Positions 41,419 to 50,254 are shown, numbered from the stretch's first letter. The stretch is 64,000 nt of DNA from Flavobacterium sp. (GCA_021740105.1 JAIPAM010000003.1:62001-126000), one strand, 5' to 3'. Numbers and translations: made by a program. The notes: generated by a model not told the origin, from the sequence alone.

Positions 41419-41481
41419 TATACTGAAAGTTAAGACATTAAATTACAATAATTTACACTAGCGCTTTCCGCAAAATCTTTG

Positions 41482-41489
41482 TAACTTTG
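41482..41489 (+). promoter_or_regulatory. -7 promoter box of murQ
   Basis: TAACTTTG, 24 nt before the murQ ATG. No convincing -33 element at the expected distance. Confidence 0.5.
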
Positions 41490-41513
41490 AACTTAAATCA
41501 TTGAAACTAGAAA

Positions 41514-42335
41514 ATGACATTTATTAAAACTACCGAACAATCTTCAAAATACGAACATTTAGAAAAAATGTCGGTTGAAGAATTGTTATTCAATATTAAT
41601 CAAGAAGATCATACTGTTCCATTGGCAGTTGAAAAAGCATTACCCCAAATTTCTCAATTAGTCTCTCAAATTGTTTCTAAAATGCAAGAGGGTGGTCGAC
41701 TTTTTTATATTGGAGCAGGTACTTCTGGTCGATTAGGAATTGTGGACGCCTCAGAATGCCCACCGACTTTCGGAGTTCCTTTTGATTTAGTAAATGGAAT
41801 TATTGCTGGTGGCGACAAAGCGATTCGTCGAGCGGTTGAAAATGCCGAAGACAACCCAACACAAGCCTGGATCGATCTTCAAGCAGAAAATATTTCAGAA
41901 AATGATGTAGTAATTGGAATTGCAGCTTCAGGAACTACCCCTTATGTAATTGGCGGTTTGAAAACTTGTAATGAAAATAATATTATCACAGGTTCCATTT
42001 CTTGTAATGCAGGAAGTCCGCTTTCGCAAACGGCACAATTTCCAATCGAAGTGATTGTTGGACCTGAATTTGTTAGTGGAAGTTCGCGAATGAAAGCGGG
42101 AACCGCACAAAAATTAGTTCTAAATATGATTTCAACTTCTACAATGATTCAGTTGGGAAAAGTGAAAGGAAATAAAATGGTAGACATGCAATTAAGCAAT
42201 AGCAAACTAGTTGATCGTGGTGTAAAAATGATAATGGGTGAAATACCTGTAACTTATGAAAAAGGATCAGAATTGCTAGCTAAATATGGAAGTGTAAGAA
42301 AAGCGGTGGACCATTTTAACAATGAAAACAAGTAA
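41514..42335 (+). CDS. murQ: N-acetylmuramic acid 6-phosphate etherase
   Basis: A 273-residue SIS-domain enzyme. The sugar-phosphate site has GAGTSGRLGIVDASECPPTFG (near residues 68-88), GIAASGTTPYV (near 137-147), and GPEFVSGSSRMKAGTAQK (near 181-198). It cleaves the lactyl ether of N-acetylmuramate 6-phosphate during recycling of cell-wall sugars. No MurP transporter or AnmK kinase gene is next to it. A short membrane-protein gene follows 2 nt later. Confidence 0.95.
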   Translation: MTFIKTTEQSSKYEHLEKMSVEELLFNINQEDHTVPLAVEKALPQISQLVSQIVSKMQEGGRLFYIGAGTSGRLGIVDASECPPTFGVPFDLVNGIIAGGDKAIRRAVENAEDNPTQAWIDLQAENISENDVVIGIAASGTTPYVIGGLKTCNENNIITGSISCNAGSPLSQTAQFPIEVIVGPEFVSGSSRMKAGTAQKLVLNMISTSTMIQLGKVKGNKMVDMQLSNSKLVDRGVKMIMGEIPVTYEKGSELLAKYGSVRKAVDHFNNENK

Positions 42336-42337
42336 CT

Positions 42338-42559
42338 ATGAATACCAATAAAGATTTATTAAGTAAAGGGATAAAATACATCACTATTTCACTACCCTGC
42401 TTGTTCATTGGTCCGGCGGTAATCCATTTTGCTTTTATAAATAAATTGCAAACACTATATTATTTGATTTTAGCAATTGGAATTGGCATTTGTATTACTG
42501 CAATGATTATGCTATTTAAAGGTTTAAATACAATTATGAAAAGTCTTTTTAATAAATAA
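42338..42559 (+). CDS. DUF6095 family small membrane protein
   Basis: A 73-residue protein with two predicted helices (near residues 12-32 and 38-60) joined by a short INKLQT turn. From memory it matches DUF6095, a Flavobacteriia family of unknown role. It starts 2 nt after murQ and overlaps the next gene by 1 nt (TAATGG), so the three genes form a tight operon. Confidence 0.75.
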   Translation: MNTNKDLLSKGIKYITISLPCLFIGPAVIHFAFINKLQTLYYLILAIGIGICITAMIMLFKGLNTIMKSLFNK

Positions 42560-43131
42560 TGGAGGCATTAATTCACATCAATAAGACTTTTGAAAAAGTT
42601 ATTTCAATAAATAGTAGAATCAACAATCGGGAATTTGAAGGTTGTATTTTTAAAAATTGTGATTTTTCAAATAGTGATTTTTCAAACAATACTTTTATGG
42701 ATTGTGAATTTTACGATTGTAATCTTTCCATGACCAAATTAAAAGGATCCGGATTAAAAACAGTGGATTTTATCAATTGCAAATTGCTTGGAATTCATTT
42801 CAATGAATGTGATGATTTTTTATTTAATGTGAGTTTTGAGGAGTGTGTTTTGGATTATGCTTCTTTTGCAAATAAAAAGATGCTGAAAACAAATTTCTTG
42901 AATTCATCAATAAAGGAAGTTACATTTATAGGAGCGAATTTATCCAATTCAATATTTGAAAATAGTAATCTTGAAGGAGCAATTTTTAACGATACCCAAT
43001 TGGCAGGTGCTGATTTTACTTTAGCTCAAAATTATAAAATTGACCCAGAATACAATCCCATGCGAAAAGCAAAATTTTCTACTTTGGGAATTGTTGCATT
43101 GTTGGACAAATACGATATTAAAATAGAATAA
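42559..43131 (+). CDS. pentapeptide-repeat protein
   Basis: A 190-residue protein made almost entirely of pentapeptide repeats with Phe or Leu at every fifth position, for example CDFSNSDFSNNTF and GANLSNSIFENSNLEGAIF. These fold into a right-handed four-sided helix. A short tail ends LGIVALLDKYDIKIE. Some such proteins mimic DNA and bind gyrase (Qnr, MfpA), but nothing here shows that activity; quinolone resistance should not be assumed. It is last in the murQ operon and followed by the dispersed hairpin element. Confidence 0.88.
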   Translation: MEALIHINKTFEKVISINSRINNREFEGCIFKNCDFSNSDFSNNTFMDCEFYDCNLSMTKLKGSGLKTVDFINCKLLGIHFNECDDFLFNVSFEECVLDYASFANKKMLKTNFLNSSIKEVTFIGANLSNSIFENSNLEGAIFNDTQLAGADFTLAQNYKIDPEYNPMRKAKFSTLGIVALLDKYDIKIE

Positions 43132-43132
43132 C

Positions 43133-43204
43133 TAGCCCCGATGGAAGGGAAAATCCCGAGCTTTTTAGCGAGGATTTGGAATGACAGCGGGAAAAGCTTC
43201 AAAA
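43133..43204. repeat. dispersed intergenic hairpin element, copy 2
   Basis: Ends TAGCCCCGAT (43133-43142) and AGCGGGAAAAGCTTC (43186-43200) match those of the copy at 7503-7572. The inner hairpin AAATCC...GGATTT differs in sequence. It fills the gap between a pentapeptide-repeat gene and a small lipoprotein gene. Confidence 0.65.
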
Positions 43205-43212
43205 AATAAGAC

Positions 43213-43581
43213 ATGAAAAAAATACTATTATTCTTCACACTTCTCATTTTGACTTCGTGTTACGATGTGGAACGAAATTGCAACGACTTTAAAACAGGCA
43301 AATTCCAATTTGATTTTGTAGTAAATGGAGTTAAGAAAACAACCGTTTTTGAACGTACTCCAACGATGCAAATTGAAACTTACGAAGGCAAAACGGACAC
43401 CGCAACGGTGAGATGGGTGAACGATTGCGAATTTGTTTTACAAAAATTACATCCTAAAAATATAAAAGAAAGAAAAGCAATTAGCATGAGAATAGTAGCA
43501 ACTACCAAAAATTCTTATACCTTTGAATTTGGAATTATCGGCAGTGATGAAAAACAAAAAGGAATTGCTGTAAAACTATAA
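43213..43581 (+). CDS. small lipoprotein of unknown function
   Basis: A 122-residue protein with lipobox LTSC at Cys16. The mature part is a small beta-rich domain with KTGKFQFDFVVNG, then FERTPTMQIETYEGKTDTATVRWVNDCEF and a C-terminal YTFEFGIIGSDE. From memory, relatives in this group carry the name DNA topoisomerase IV in databases, which is clearly wrong for a small exported lipoprotein. The real function is unknown. It precedes the TerC gene by 14 nt and may share its transcript. Confidence 0.75.
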   Translation: MKKILLFFTLLILTSCYDVERNCNDFKTGKFQFDFVVNGVKKTTVFERTPTMQIETYEGKTDTATVRWVNDCEFVLQKLHPKNIKERKAISMRIVATTKNSYTFEFGIIGSDEKQKGIAVKL

Positions 43582-43595
43582 ATTAAACGAATAAA

Positions 43596-44369
43596 ATGGA
43601 AGTTTTTTTAAACCCGAGTGCTTGGATAGCTTTATTAACATTGACTTTTTTAGAAATTGTATTAGGAATAGATAATATCATATTCATTTCTATTGCAACC
43701 GGAAAGTTACCAGAGGAAAAACGCAAAAAAGCAACACAAATAGGATTGTTTTTAGCGATGTTTTTACGTATTGCTTTGTTAATGGGTATTTCGGTATTGA
43801 TTGCAATGAAAGAGGCTTGGTTCACCATTGATTTCAGCTGGTTTACCGCACAAATAACTGGACAGAGTCTGATATTACTCTTTGGGGGATTGTTTTTATT
43901 GTACAAAAGCACCACCGAAATTCGCGAAAAAATTGAAGAAAAAGGCGTTGAAGAAAAGCAACTGGGAAAATCAGCTGCTAAACGATTTTCAAGAGTTTTA
44001 CTGCAAATAATGTTGATTGATTTAGTGTTTTCGTTTGATAGTATTTTGACTGCCGTGGGAATGACAAATGGGGTTCCTGGAGCAATATATATAATGGTAA
44101 CGGCTGTAATTATATCGGTATTTATTATGATGCAATTTGCAGTTCCTGTTGGAATTTTCGTGAACAAACATCCAACTATTCAAATATTAGGACTTACTTT
44201 TTTAGTGTTAATTGGTTTTATGCTAATTACTGAAGCCGCTCATTTGGCAAACGCTTCCTTTTTTGGTAATCATGTGGATGTAGTTCCAAAAGGGTATTTG
44301 TATTTTGCTATTTCCTTCTCACTTATGGTTGAAGTATTGAATATGAAAATGTCTAAAAATAAGAAATAA
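43596..44369 (+). CDS. TerC family integral membrane protein
   Basis: A 257-residue protein with about seven helices. The family motifs are present: LTFLEIVLGIDNIIFISI (near residues 9-26) and LVFSFDSILTAVGM (near 147-160), both with membrane-embedded acidic residues likely to bind cations. Recent work on relatives (Alx, YceF-type) links them to manganese export and metal loading of secreted enzymes; the name from tellurite resistance does not imply that role here. It is followed by a strong terminator. Confidence 0.92.
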   Translation: MEVFLNPSAWIALLTLTFLEIVLGIDNIIFISIATGKLPEEKRKKATQIGLFLAMFLRIALLMGISVLIAMKEAWFTIDFSWFTAQITGQSLILLFGGLFLLYKSTTEIREKIEEKGVEEKQLGKSAAKRFSRVLLQIMLIDLVFSFDSILTAVGMTNGVPGAIYIMVTAVIISVFIMMQFAVPVGIFVNKHPTIQILGLTFLVLIGFMLITEAAHLANASFFGNHVDVVPKGYLYFAISFSLMVEVLNMKMSKNKK

Positions 44370-44370
44370 A

Positions 44371-44394
44371 AAAAGCCACTTTCGAGTGGCTTTT
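44371..44394. terminator. bidirectional terminator between TerC and msrA
   Basis: A perfect 10-bp stem AAAAGCCACT / AGTGGCTTTT with a stable TTCG tetraloop, between convergent genes. Confidence 0.92.
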
Positions 44395-44411
44395 ATGTTG
44401 TGTGTTATTAA

Positions 44412-45059
44412 TTATTTCTTGAGTTTGTTTTTGAACAGTTTTCTTACTTTTTCCACTTTTGGAGTAATCACATAACTACAATACCCTTGTGACTGATTCT
44501 GGTTGTAATAATTTTGGTGGTAATCTTCAGCATTATAAAATTTTGTAGCCTCTGAAATAACTGTCACAATTGGTTTTCCAAACGTATTTTCCTTAGTTAA
44601 TAAAGCAATATAATCCTCAGATGTTGTCTTTTGGTTTGTATTATGATAAAAGATCTCACTTCTATATTGTGTTCCAGTATCATTTCCTTGACGGTTTAAT
44701 GTGGTCGGATCGTGAGTTGCAAAAAACACCTCTAACAATTCTCCAAAAGAAATTGTGCTTGGATCAAATGTAATTTGGATCGCTTCGGCATGACCAGTAT
44801 CCCCTCTACAAATATCAGAATACGATGGGTTAATTGTTTTTCCACCTATATAACCTGAGGTAACTGTTTTTACGCCTTCTAATTCTAAAAAAACGGCTTC
44901 GGTACACCAAAAACAGCCACCAGCAAATGTTGCAACTTCTAATTTATCTTGAATTTCCATTGGTTTGTTGGGTTTTAAATGAGGTAAATCTTGTACTTTC
45001 TCTTTTGATTGACACGAAAAAGCTAACATTGATAATAGAATACTGATTTTCTTTTTCAT
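44412..45059 (-). CDS. msrA: peptide-methionine (S)-S-oxide reductase, lipoprotein form
   Basis: A 215-residue MsrA with a lipoprotein signal (lipobox AFSC at Cys16) and a 25-residue linker. The catalytic motif GGCFWCTE has Cys49 and Cys52, and RGDTGHAEAIQI and GYCSYVITPK follow. It reduces S-methionine sulfoxide in proteins. The C-terminal resolving cysteine is in the GYCSYV segment. The lipid anchor places it outside the cytoplasm, in contrast to most homologues. It is transcribed alone. Confidence 0.93.
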   Translation of the reverse strand: MKKKISILLSMLAFSCQSKEKVQDLPHLKPNKPMEIQDKLEVATFAGGCFWCTEAVFLELEGVKTVTSGYIGGKTINPSYSDICRGDTGHAEAIQITFDPSTISFGELLEVFFATHDPTTLNRQGNDTGTQYRSEIFYHNTNQKTTSEDYIALLTKENTFGKPIVTVISEATKFYNAEDYHQNYYNQNQSQGYCSYVITPKVEKVRKLFKNKLKK

Positions 45060-45204
45060 AGAATATAATTTTTCACAAATTTATCAAGAATTGAAAGCTA
45101 TCGATTGGCAATTAACTAAATATTATAATTTGTAGGATAATTTTATCTCTTGTAATTTTCAATAATCGTTAAAATCTTTGTTACTTTGTGAAAACTGTTC
45201 CAAT

Positions 45205-45888
45205 ATGATAGAAGCGAAAAAAATATCCAAATATTACGACCATCTCCAAGTATTAAAGGGAGTTGATTTACATATTCAAAAAGGGGAAATCGTATCTATC
45301 GTTGGTTCATCTGGAGCAGGAAAAACTACGCTATTACAAATATTAGGTACATTAGACAAACCTAATTCTCCAAAATCGAATGAAGATGCTAAATCTGAAT
45401 TGATAATTAACGGTCAAAATGTATTATCAATGAACGATAAAGAGTTATCTAAATTTCGTAATTCAAACTTGGGGTTTATCTTCCAATTTCATCAATTATT
45501 ACCAGAATTTACCGCTTTAGAAAATGTTTGTATTCCTGCATTTATTGCCAATAAATCAAAAAAGGAAACGGAAATTGAGGCAAAGAAATTATTAGATTAC
45601 CTTGGACTTTCTCACCGCATCAACCACAAACCAAATGAACTTTCAGGTGGTGAACAACAACGAGTAGCAGTTGCTAGAGCCTTAATTAATAAGCCGTCAA
45701 TCATTTTTGCAGATGAACCTTCAGGAAATTTAGATACCGCTTCTGCAGAAAATTTACATCAACTTTTTTTTAAATTACGAGATGAATTTGGACAAACATT
45801 TGTAATTGTAACCCACAACGAAGAATTAGCCAATATGGGCGATAGAAAATTGGTGATGGTTGACGGGCAAATTAGTAACCATTTATAG
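45205..45888 (+). CDS. lolD: ABC transporter ATP-binding protein, LolD/MacB type
   Basis: A 227-residue ATPase. Walker A GSSGAGKT (near residues 36-43), Q-loop [16 protein letters not shown] (near 93-108), signature [15 protein letters not shown] (near 146-160), Walker [13 protein letters not shown] (near 166-177), and the H-loop VTHN. The PEFTALENV feature fits the LolD/FtsE/MacB group that powers lipoprotein release or efflux. I use the ATG at 45205, as the upstream extension has no family match. No permease gene is adjacent, so the partner is elsewhere. Confidence 0.85.
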   Translation: MIEAKKISKYYDHLQVLKGVDLHIQKGEIVSIVGSSGAGKTTLLQILGTLDKPNSPKSNEDAKSELIINGQNVLSMNDKELSKFRNSNLGFIFQFHQLLPEFTALENVCIPAFIANKSKKETEIEAKKLLDYLGLSHRINHKPNELSGGEQQRVAVARALINKPSIIFADEPSGNLDTASAENLHQLFFKLRDEFGQTFVIVTHNEELANMGDRKLVMVDGQISNHL

Positions 45889-45903
45889 GGTTTCAACTAT
45901 ATA

Positions 45904-46680
45904 ATGACACCAAACGAAATAAAATCCTTCCTTGACGAAAAAGTCGAATTGTACAACAATCCGAATTTTATTGAAAGTGATCCCATTCAAATTCCACATT
46001 TGTTTTCACAAAAAGAAGACATTGAAATTGCGGGGTTTTTAAGTGCGACTATTGCATGGGGAAATCGGAAAATGATCATAAAAAACGGACATCGCATGAT
46101 GGAATTGATGGGAAATACCCCTTATGATTTCGTGATGTCACACACTGAAAATGATTTGGAACGACTAGAAACCTTCGTGCATAGAACTTATAATAGTTTG
46201 GATTTTCAATATTTTATCACTAGTCTTAAAAATATTTATACGAATCATATTGGTTTAGAAGCGGTGTTCTATAATGGGCAACTGAACAATAATGATTCAA
46301 GAGCAATGCAAACTGCCATCTCAGAATTTAAAAAAGTGTTTTTTGAAATACCACATCTTCCCAGAACAGAAAAACACATTTCAGATCCAATGGGAAATTC
46401 TGCAGCTAAAAGAATCAACATGTTTTTACGTTGGATGGTTCGTCAGGATAATAAAGGCGTCGATCTAGGGATTTGGAAATCAATTTCCCCTTCCCAACTT
46501 TCTTGTCCTTTAGACGTTCATTCCGGAAATGTAGCCCGAAAATTGGGCCTCTTAAAAAGAACTCAAAATGACGGAAAAGCACTTTTTGAATTGGATTCAA
46601 AACTTAGGCTTTACGATCCAAAAGATCCGGTTAAATATGATTTTGCCTTGTTTGGATTAGGCGTTTTCGAAGGCTTCTAA
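45904..46680 (+). CDS. TIGR02757 family protein (DUF2400)
   Basis: A 258-residue soluble protein. The opening IKSFLDEKVELYNNPNFIESDPIQIPHLF, then AGFLSATIAWGNRKMI and the CPLDVHSGNVARKLGLLKR stretch near residues 200-218, match the conserved but uncharacterised TIGR02757 family. That late stretch resembles the helix-hairpin and catalytic region of HhH-GPD DNA glycosylases, so a DNA-repair link is possible but unproven. It starts 15 nt after lolD and is probably co-transcribed. Confidence 0.85.
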   Translation: MTPNEIKSFLDEKVELYNNPNFIESDPIQIPHLFSQKEDIEIAGFLSATIAWGNRKMIIKNGHRMMELMGNTPYDFVMSHTENDLERLETFVHRTYNSLDFQYFITSLKNIYTNHIGLEAVFYNGQLNNNDSRAMQTAISEFKKVFFEIPHLPRTEKHISDPMGNSAAKRINMFLRWMVRQDNKGVDLGIWKSISPSQLSCPLDVHSGNVARKLGLLKRTQNDGKALFELDSKLRLYDPKDPVKYDFALFGLGVFEGF

Positions 46681-46754
46681 TTACCAAAACCCATTAGATA
46701 AAGCATTTCTAAAAAAAATTATCCCAATTTTCATTTTTTGGATTTATAAAAACT

Positions 46755-46762
46755 TATTTTTG
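46755..46762 (+). promoter_or_regulatory. -7 promoter box of rlmD
   Basis: TATTTTTG ends 4 nt before the rlmD ATG at 46767, the same spacing as at pyrE, which predicts a transcript starting at about the ATG. No TTTG lies at the normal -33 distance. Confidence 0.5.
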
Positions 46763-46766
46763 CGCT

Positions 46767-48179
46767 ATGGCAAGAAAAATCACAAATAAAATCGTATTCG
46801 ATCATATAAAAGTCCTAGATGCAGGAGCTAAAGGCGTTTCAGTAGCAAAAGCCCCAGATGGAAAAGTTATCTTTATTCCAAATGTTGTTCCCGGTGACGT
46901 AGTTGACATTCAAACATTAAAGAAAAGAAAAGCTTATTACGAAGGAAAAGCGGTGAAATTTCACGAGTTTTCAGAGCACCGGATAGAACCTATATGTGAA
47001 CATTTTGGAGTTTGTGGTGGGTGTAAATGGCAAAATATGAAATACAGCCAACAGTTGTATTACAAACAAAATGAAGTTAAAAACCATTTGCAAAGAATTG
47101 GAAAAATTGAACTTCCTGAATTCGAGCCTATTTTAGGATCAGAAAAACAATTTTTCTATAGAAATAAAATGGAATTTGGTTTTTCAAACAGCCGTTGGTT
47201 GACTCAAGAAGAAATTGACAGCCAGGATGATTTGGGAAACAGAAATGCGCTTGGATTTCATATTCCTAAGATGTGGGACAAAATATTAGACATCAATAAA
47301 TGCCACCTTCAAGAAGATCCTTCGAATGCTATTCGAAACGAAATTAGAGAATTTGCTAATTTAAATAACCTGACTTTCTTTAACCCTAGAGGTCATGAGG
47401 GTCTGCTAAGAACCTTAATGCTTCGAACCGTATCAACTGGAGAAATAATGGTTTTAATTCAGTTTTTTGAAGATGATAAACAAAATCGCGAACTATTACT
47501 AGATCATTTGTTTGATAAATTTCCTCAAATAACTTCGTTACAATACGTTATTAACCAAAAAGCAAATGATACTTTGTATGATACTAATATCAAATTATAC
47601 AAAGGCCGTGATTACATTTTGGAGGAAATGGAAGGTTTAAAATTTAGTATCAATGCGAAGTCATTTTATCAAACTAACTCTGATCAAGCCTATGAATTGT
47701 ATAAAATAACAAGAGACTTTGCTGGATTGACTGGAAATGAAATTGTATATGATTTATATACTGGAACTGGAACAATTGCTCAATTTATATCCAAAAAAGC
47801 AAAAAAAGTAATTGGTGTAGAAAGTGTTCCTGAAGCAATTGAAGATGCTAAAGCAAATGCTAAAAGAAATGAAATTACCAATTGTGAGTTTTTTGTTGGA
47901 GATATGAAAGTAGTTTTCAATGAGGCATTTATTGCACAACATGGAAAACCAGATGTAATCATCACTGACCCGCCAAGAGATGGGATGCATAAAGAGGTTG
48001 TTGAACAACTATTGAAAATTGAACCTCAGAAAATTGTATACGTAAGTTGTAATTCTGCTACTCAAGCTAGAGATTTAGCTTTAATGGATGAAAAATATAA
48101 GGTAACTAGAGTTCGCCCAGTTGATATGTTTCCACAAACACACCACGTTGAAAATGTAGTGCTTTTAGAGAAGAGATAA
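46767..48179 (+). CDS. rlmD: 23S rRNA (uracil(1939)-C(5))-methyltransferase
   Basis: A 470-residue methyltransferase. The N-terminal TRAM domain (about residues 5-60) is followed by the iron-sulfur cysteines Cys77, Cys83 and Cys86 (CEHFGVCGGC) and one near residue 177. The SAM motif YDLYTGTGTIAQFI lies near 331-344, VDMF and TDPPRDGMH follow, and the catalytic VSCNSATQARD near 424-434. It methylates U1939 (E. coli numbering) of 23S rRNA. It is convergent with a secreted protein gene whose stop is adjacent. Confidence 0.93.
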   Translation: MARKITNKIVFDHIKVLDAGAKGVSVAKAPDGKVIFIPNVVPGDVVDIQTLKKRKAYYEGKAVKFHEFSEHRIEPICEHFGVCGGCKWQNMKYSQQLYYKQNEVKNHLQRIGKIELPEFEPILGSEKQFFYRNKMEFGFSNSRWLTQEEIDSQDDLGNRNALGFHIPKMWDKILDINKCHLQEDPSNAIRNEIREFANLNNLTFFNPRGHEGLLRTLMLRTVSTGEIMVLIQFFEDDKQNRELLLDHLFDKFPQITSLQYVINQKANDTLYDTNIKLYKGRDYILEEMEGLKFSINAKSFYQTNSDQAYELYKITRDFAGLTGNEIVYDLYTGTGTIAQFISKKAKKVIGVESVPEAIEDAKANAKRNEITNCEFFVGDMKVVFNEAFIAQHGKPDVIITDPPRDGMHKEVVEQLLKIEPQKIVYVSCNSATQARDLALMDEKYKVTRVRPVDMFPQTHHVENVVLLEKR

Positions 48180-48848
48180 TTATTCTTTTACTAGTACAAT
48201 TGTAGCTTTAAAACCTGTAGAAAGATTCCATTGATTGGCAGATATCGAGGCCCCTTTATCGTCAAAAACTTGAAATTCAGCAGTATTAGGACCAGAAGAA
48301 CCTTGATTTATTGCTTCGATATCAATTTTATTGAAACCATTTTTAAGGGTAAATTCAAAAGATTTGTAATCCCCTTCCAAAAGAACATTCTCCTGAATAA
48401 TCATATCATTTATGTAAATTCTTACTCGATCGCCGTCAACAAATTGGTTGTCGCGACAAAGAATTTTTACAAATAACGATTTGGTTTTAAAATCACCTAA
48501 ATTCTGATTTCTTCTAAAAGCTTGAGTTACTTCACCATCACTATTTTTATTCATTTTCTCTTGATACACACTGCCTGGATTCACAAAATCACTTTTCATA
48601 GAAAGGTCTAATGGCTTTGATCCACCAATTTTTTGGAATATCATCTCAGGTTCTTTTTTTACAGGAACATCTTTAAAATTAGGTGTAATGGGTGAAATAG
48701 GACTAAATTTTGAAGTAGTACTCTTGGATTTTGTAATTGGCGTATTCTTAATCGGGGAGATTTGAACTGCTTTATTACCATTATCAAATTGAGAATAGCA
48801 AAGTGAAGAAAAAAACAATAAAACCAATAAAGAAAATTTGATTTTCAT
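48180..48848 (-). CDS. exported protein of unknown function
   Basis: A 222-residue protein with a signal peptide (about residues 1-20, ending CYSQ). Residues 25-90 are low-complexity and rich in Pro, Thr, Ser and Lys, which suggests a flexible linker or periplasmic spacer. Residues 115-222 form a beta-sandwich-like domain (VDGDRVRIYINDMIIQENVLL, then FEFTLKNGFNKIDIEAINQG). That pattern resembles carbohydrate- or adhesion-type beta folds, but I recognise no named family. I use the ATG at 48848; the alternative six codons upstream precedes no signal. No stop-to-stop gap separates it from rlmD. Confidence 0.7.
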   Translation of the reverse strand: MKIKFSLLVLLFFSSLCYSQFDNGNKAVQISPIKNTPITKSKSTTSKFSPISPITPNFKDVPVKKEPEMIFQKIGGSKPLDLSMKSDFVNPGSVYQEKMNKNSDGEVTQAFRRNQNLGDFKTKSLFVKILCRDNQFVDGDRVRIYINDMIIQENVLLEGDYKSFEFTLKNGFNKIDIEAINQGSSGPNTAEFQVFDDKGASISANQWNLSTGFKATIVLVKE

Positions 48849-48885
48849 AGTAAATACCCCAGTCATAAATTTTTATAAAAATAAA

Positions 48886-48928
48886 TAAAAAAACTTCGCT
48901 AATAATTACATTAACGAAGTTTTAATAA
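48886..48928 (-). terminator. terminator after the PLP aminotransferase gene
   Basis: AAAACTTCG pairs with CGAAGTTTT around an AT-rich inner stem with one mismatch, followed on the minus strand by U. It lies about 20 nt past the stop codon. Confidence 0.8.
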
Positions 48929-48944
48929 TTTTAAGTATAATTTT

Positions 48945-50138
48945 CTATTTTGAATTATAAACTGTAATCGCGTCTTTCAATATTTCTACTGATCGGATTA
49001 AGTCTTTTTTATTCAAGACATAAGCTATTCTAACTTCATTTAACCCTACTCCTGGTGTAGAATAAAATCCTGCAGCTGGAGCGACCATAACCGTTTCTTT
49101 ATTTAAATCATACGATTCTAACATCCATTGAGCAAATTTATCTGCATTGTCAATTGGCAATTGAGCAATACAATAAAAAGCTCCTTTAGGCTTGCTTACC
49201 ACTACTCCATCAATCTTATTTAATTCTTCAACCAAAGTATCTCTACGACTTCTATATTCTGAAATCACCTCATCAAAATAACTTTGAGGAGTATCTAAAG
49301 CAGCTTCACTGGCAATTTGTTCAAATGTTGGAGGACTTAATCTTGCTTGTGCAAATTTCATAGCCGTTGCCATTAACTCTTTGTTTTTTGAAACAATACA
49401 ACCTATTCTTGCACCACACATACTGTAACGTTTGGAAACGGAATCTATCATAATGGCATTTTCCTCTAATCCAGGAATATTCATCACAGAATAGTGAACG
49501 TCGCCATCGTAGGTGAATTCTCTGTAAACTTCATCAGCTATCAAAAACAAATCGTGCTTTTTAACCAATTCAGCCAATTGCATCATCTCCTCTTTAGAAT
49601 ACAAATAACCGGTTGGATTTCCGGGATTGCATATTAGAATAGCTTTGGTTTTAGGGGTAATTAATCTCTCAAAATCAGCAATTGGAGGCAATGCAAAACC
49701 AGTTTCAATTGTTGAAATTACTGGAACTACTTTAACACCTGATGCAGTTGAAAAACCACTATAATTGGCATAAAATGGTTCAGGAATAATCACTTCGTCA
49801 CCAAAATCCATGGTACTTCCCATTGCAAATAATAGCGCTTCAGAACCACCAGTAGTAATAATTATATCGGCAACCTCAATTGGCAGACCCGTATTTTTAT
49901 AAAATTGAGATAATTTAGTTCTATAACTTTCAAATCCAGCTGAATGACTGTACTCTAAAACCTTAATGTCAAGATTTTTAATAGAATTCATTGCCACTTC
50001 TGGCGTTTTTATATCAGGTTGACCAATATTTAGATGGTACACTTTGTGACCTTTCTTCTTTGCAATTTCCGCATAAGGCACCAACTTACGAATTGGTGAT
50101 TCCGGCATTTGAATTCCTTTATTTGAAACTTTAGGCAT
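48945..50138 (-). CDS. pyridoxal-phosphate-dependent aminotransferase (class I)
   Basis: A 397-residue fold-type I aminotransferase. It has HLNIGQPDIKTP near residues 36-47, ITTGGSEAL near 91-99, CNPGNPTGYLYS near 162-173, DEVYREFTYDG near 195-205, and the lysine in SVSKRYSMCGARIG near 226-239. It is related to aspartate and aromatic aminotransferases. The amino-acid partner cannot be fixed from sequence. I use the ATG at 50138, 10 codons after an upstream one. Terminator hairpins flank it on both sides. Confidence 0.9.
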   Translation of the reverse strand: MPKVSNKGIQMPESPIRKLVPYAEIAKKKGHKVYHLNIGQPDIKTPEVAMNSIKNLDIKVLEYSHSAGFESYRTKLSQFYKNTGLPIEVADIIITTGGSEALLFAMGSTMDFGDEVIIPEPFYANYSGFSTASGVKVVPVISTIETGFALPPIADFERLITPKTKAILICNPGNPTGYLYSKEEMMQLAELVKKHDLFLIADEVYREFTYDGDVHYSVMNIPGLEENAIMIDSVSKRYSMCGARIGCIVSKNKELMATAMKFAQARLSPPTFEQIASEAALDTPQSYFDEVISEYRSRRDTLVEELNKIDGVVVSKPKGAFYCIAQLPIDNADKFAQWMLESYDLNKETVMVAPAAGFYSTPGVGLNEVRIAYVLNKKDLIRSVEILKDAITVYNSK

Positions 50139-50212
50139 AATAATTAGTTTTGAAATGCAAATTTGCAATATTTATTTTAAAATAGCAGCGAATTTAGCAA
50201 TCTTTATATAAA

Positions 50213-50238
50213 AAAAGCGCCTCAATTGAAGCGCTTTT
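50213..50238 (-). terminator. terminator after the DUF1573 gene
   Basis: AAAAGCGC pairs with GCGCTTTT, with an inner TCA/TGA pairing and one mismatch. A flanking U run follows on the minus strand. It lies 16 nt after the stop codon. Confidence 0.85.
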
Positions 50239-50254
50239 CTATAAGTATAATTTG

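Noticed and set aside
42559..43131. Pentapeptide-repeat protein as a quinolone-resistance (Qnr) protein
   Set aside because: Only the generic repeat is seen; length and loops do not match Qnr clearly.
43213..43581. Naming this protein a DNA topoisomerase IV
   Set aside because: That database name is a propagated error; the protein is a 122-residue lipoprotein and the real topoisomerase IV genes are at 59097-63911.
43583..44167. A 194-codon open frame antisense to the TerC gene
   Set aside because: It lies wholly opposite a gene with clear family motifs, has a low-complexity Ile/Asn/Ser composition and no start context.
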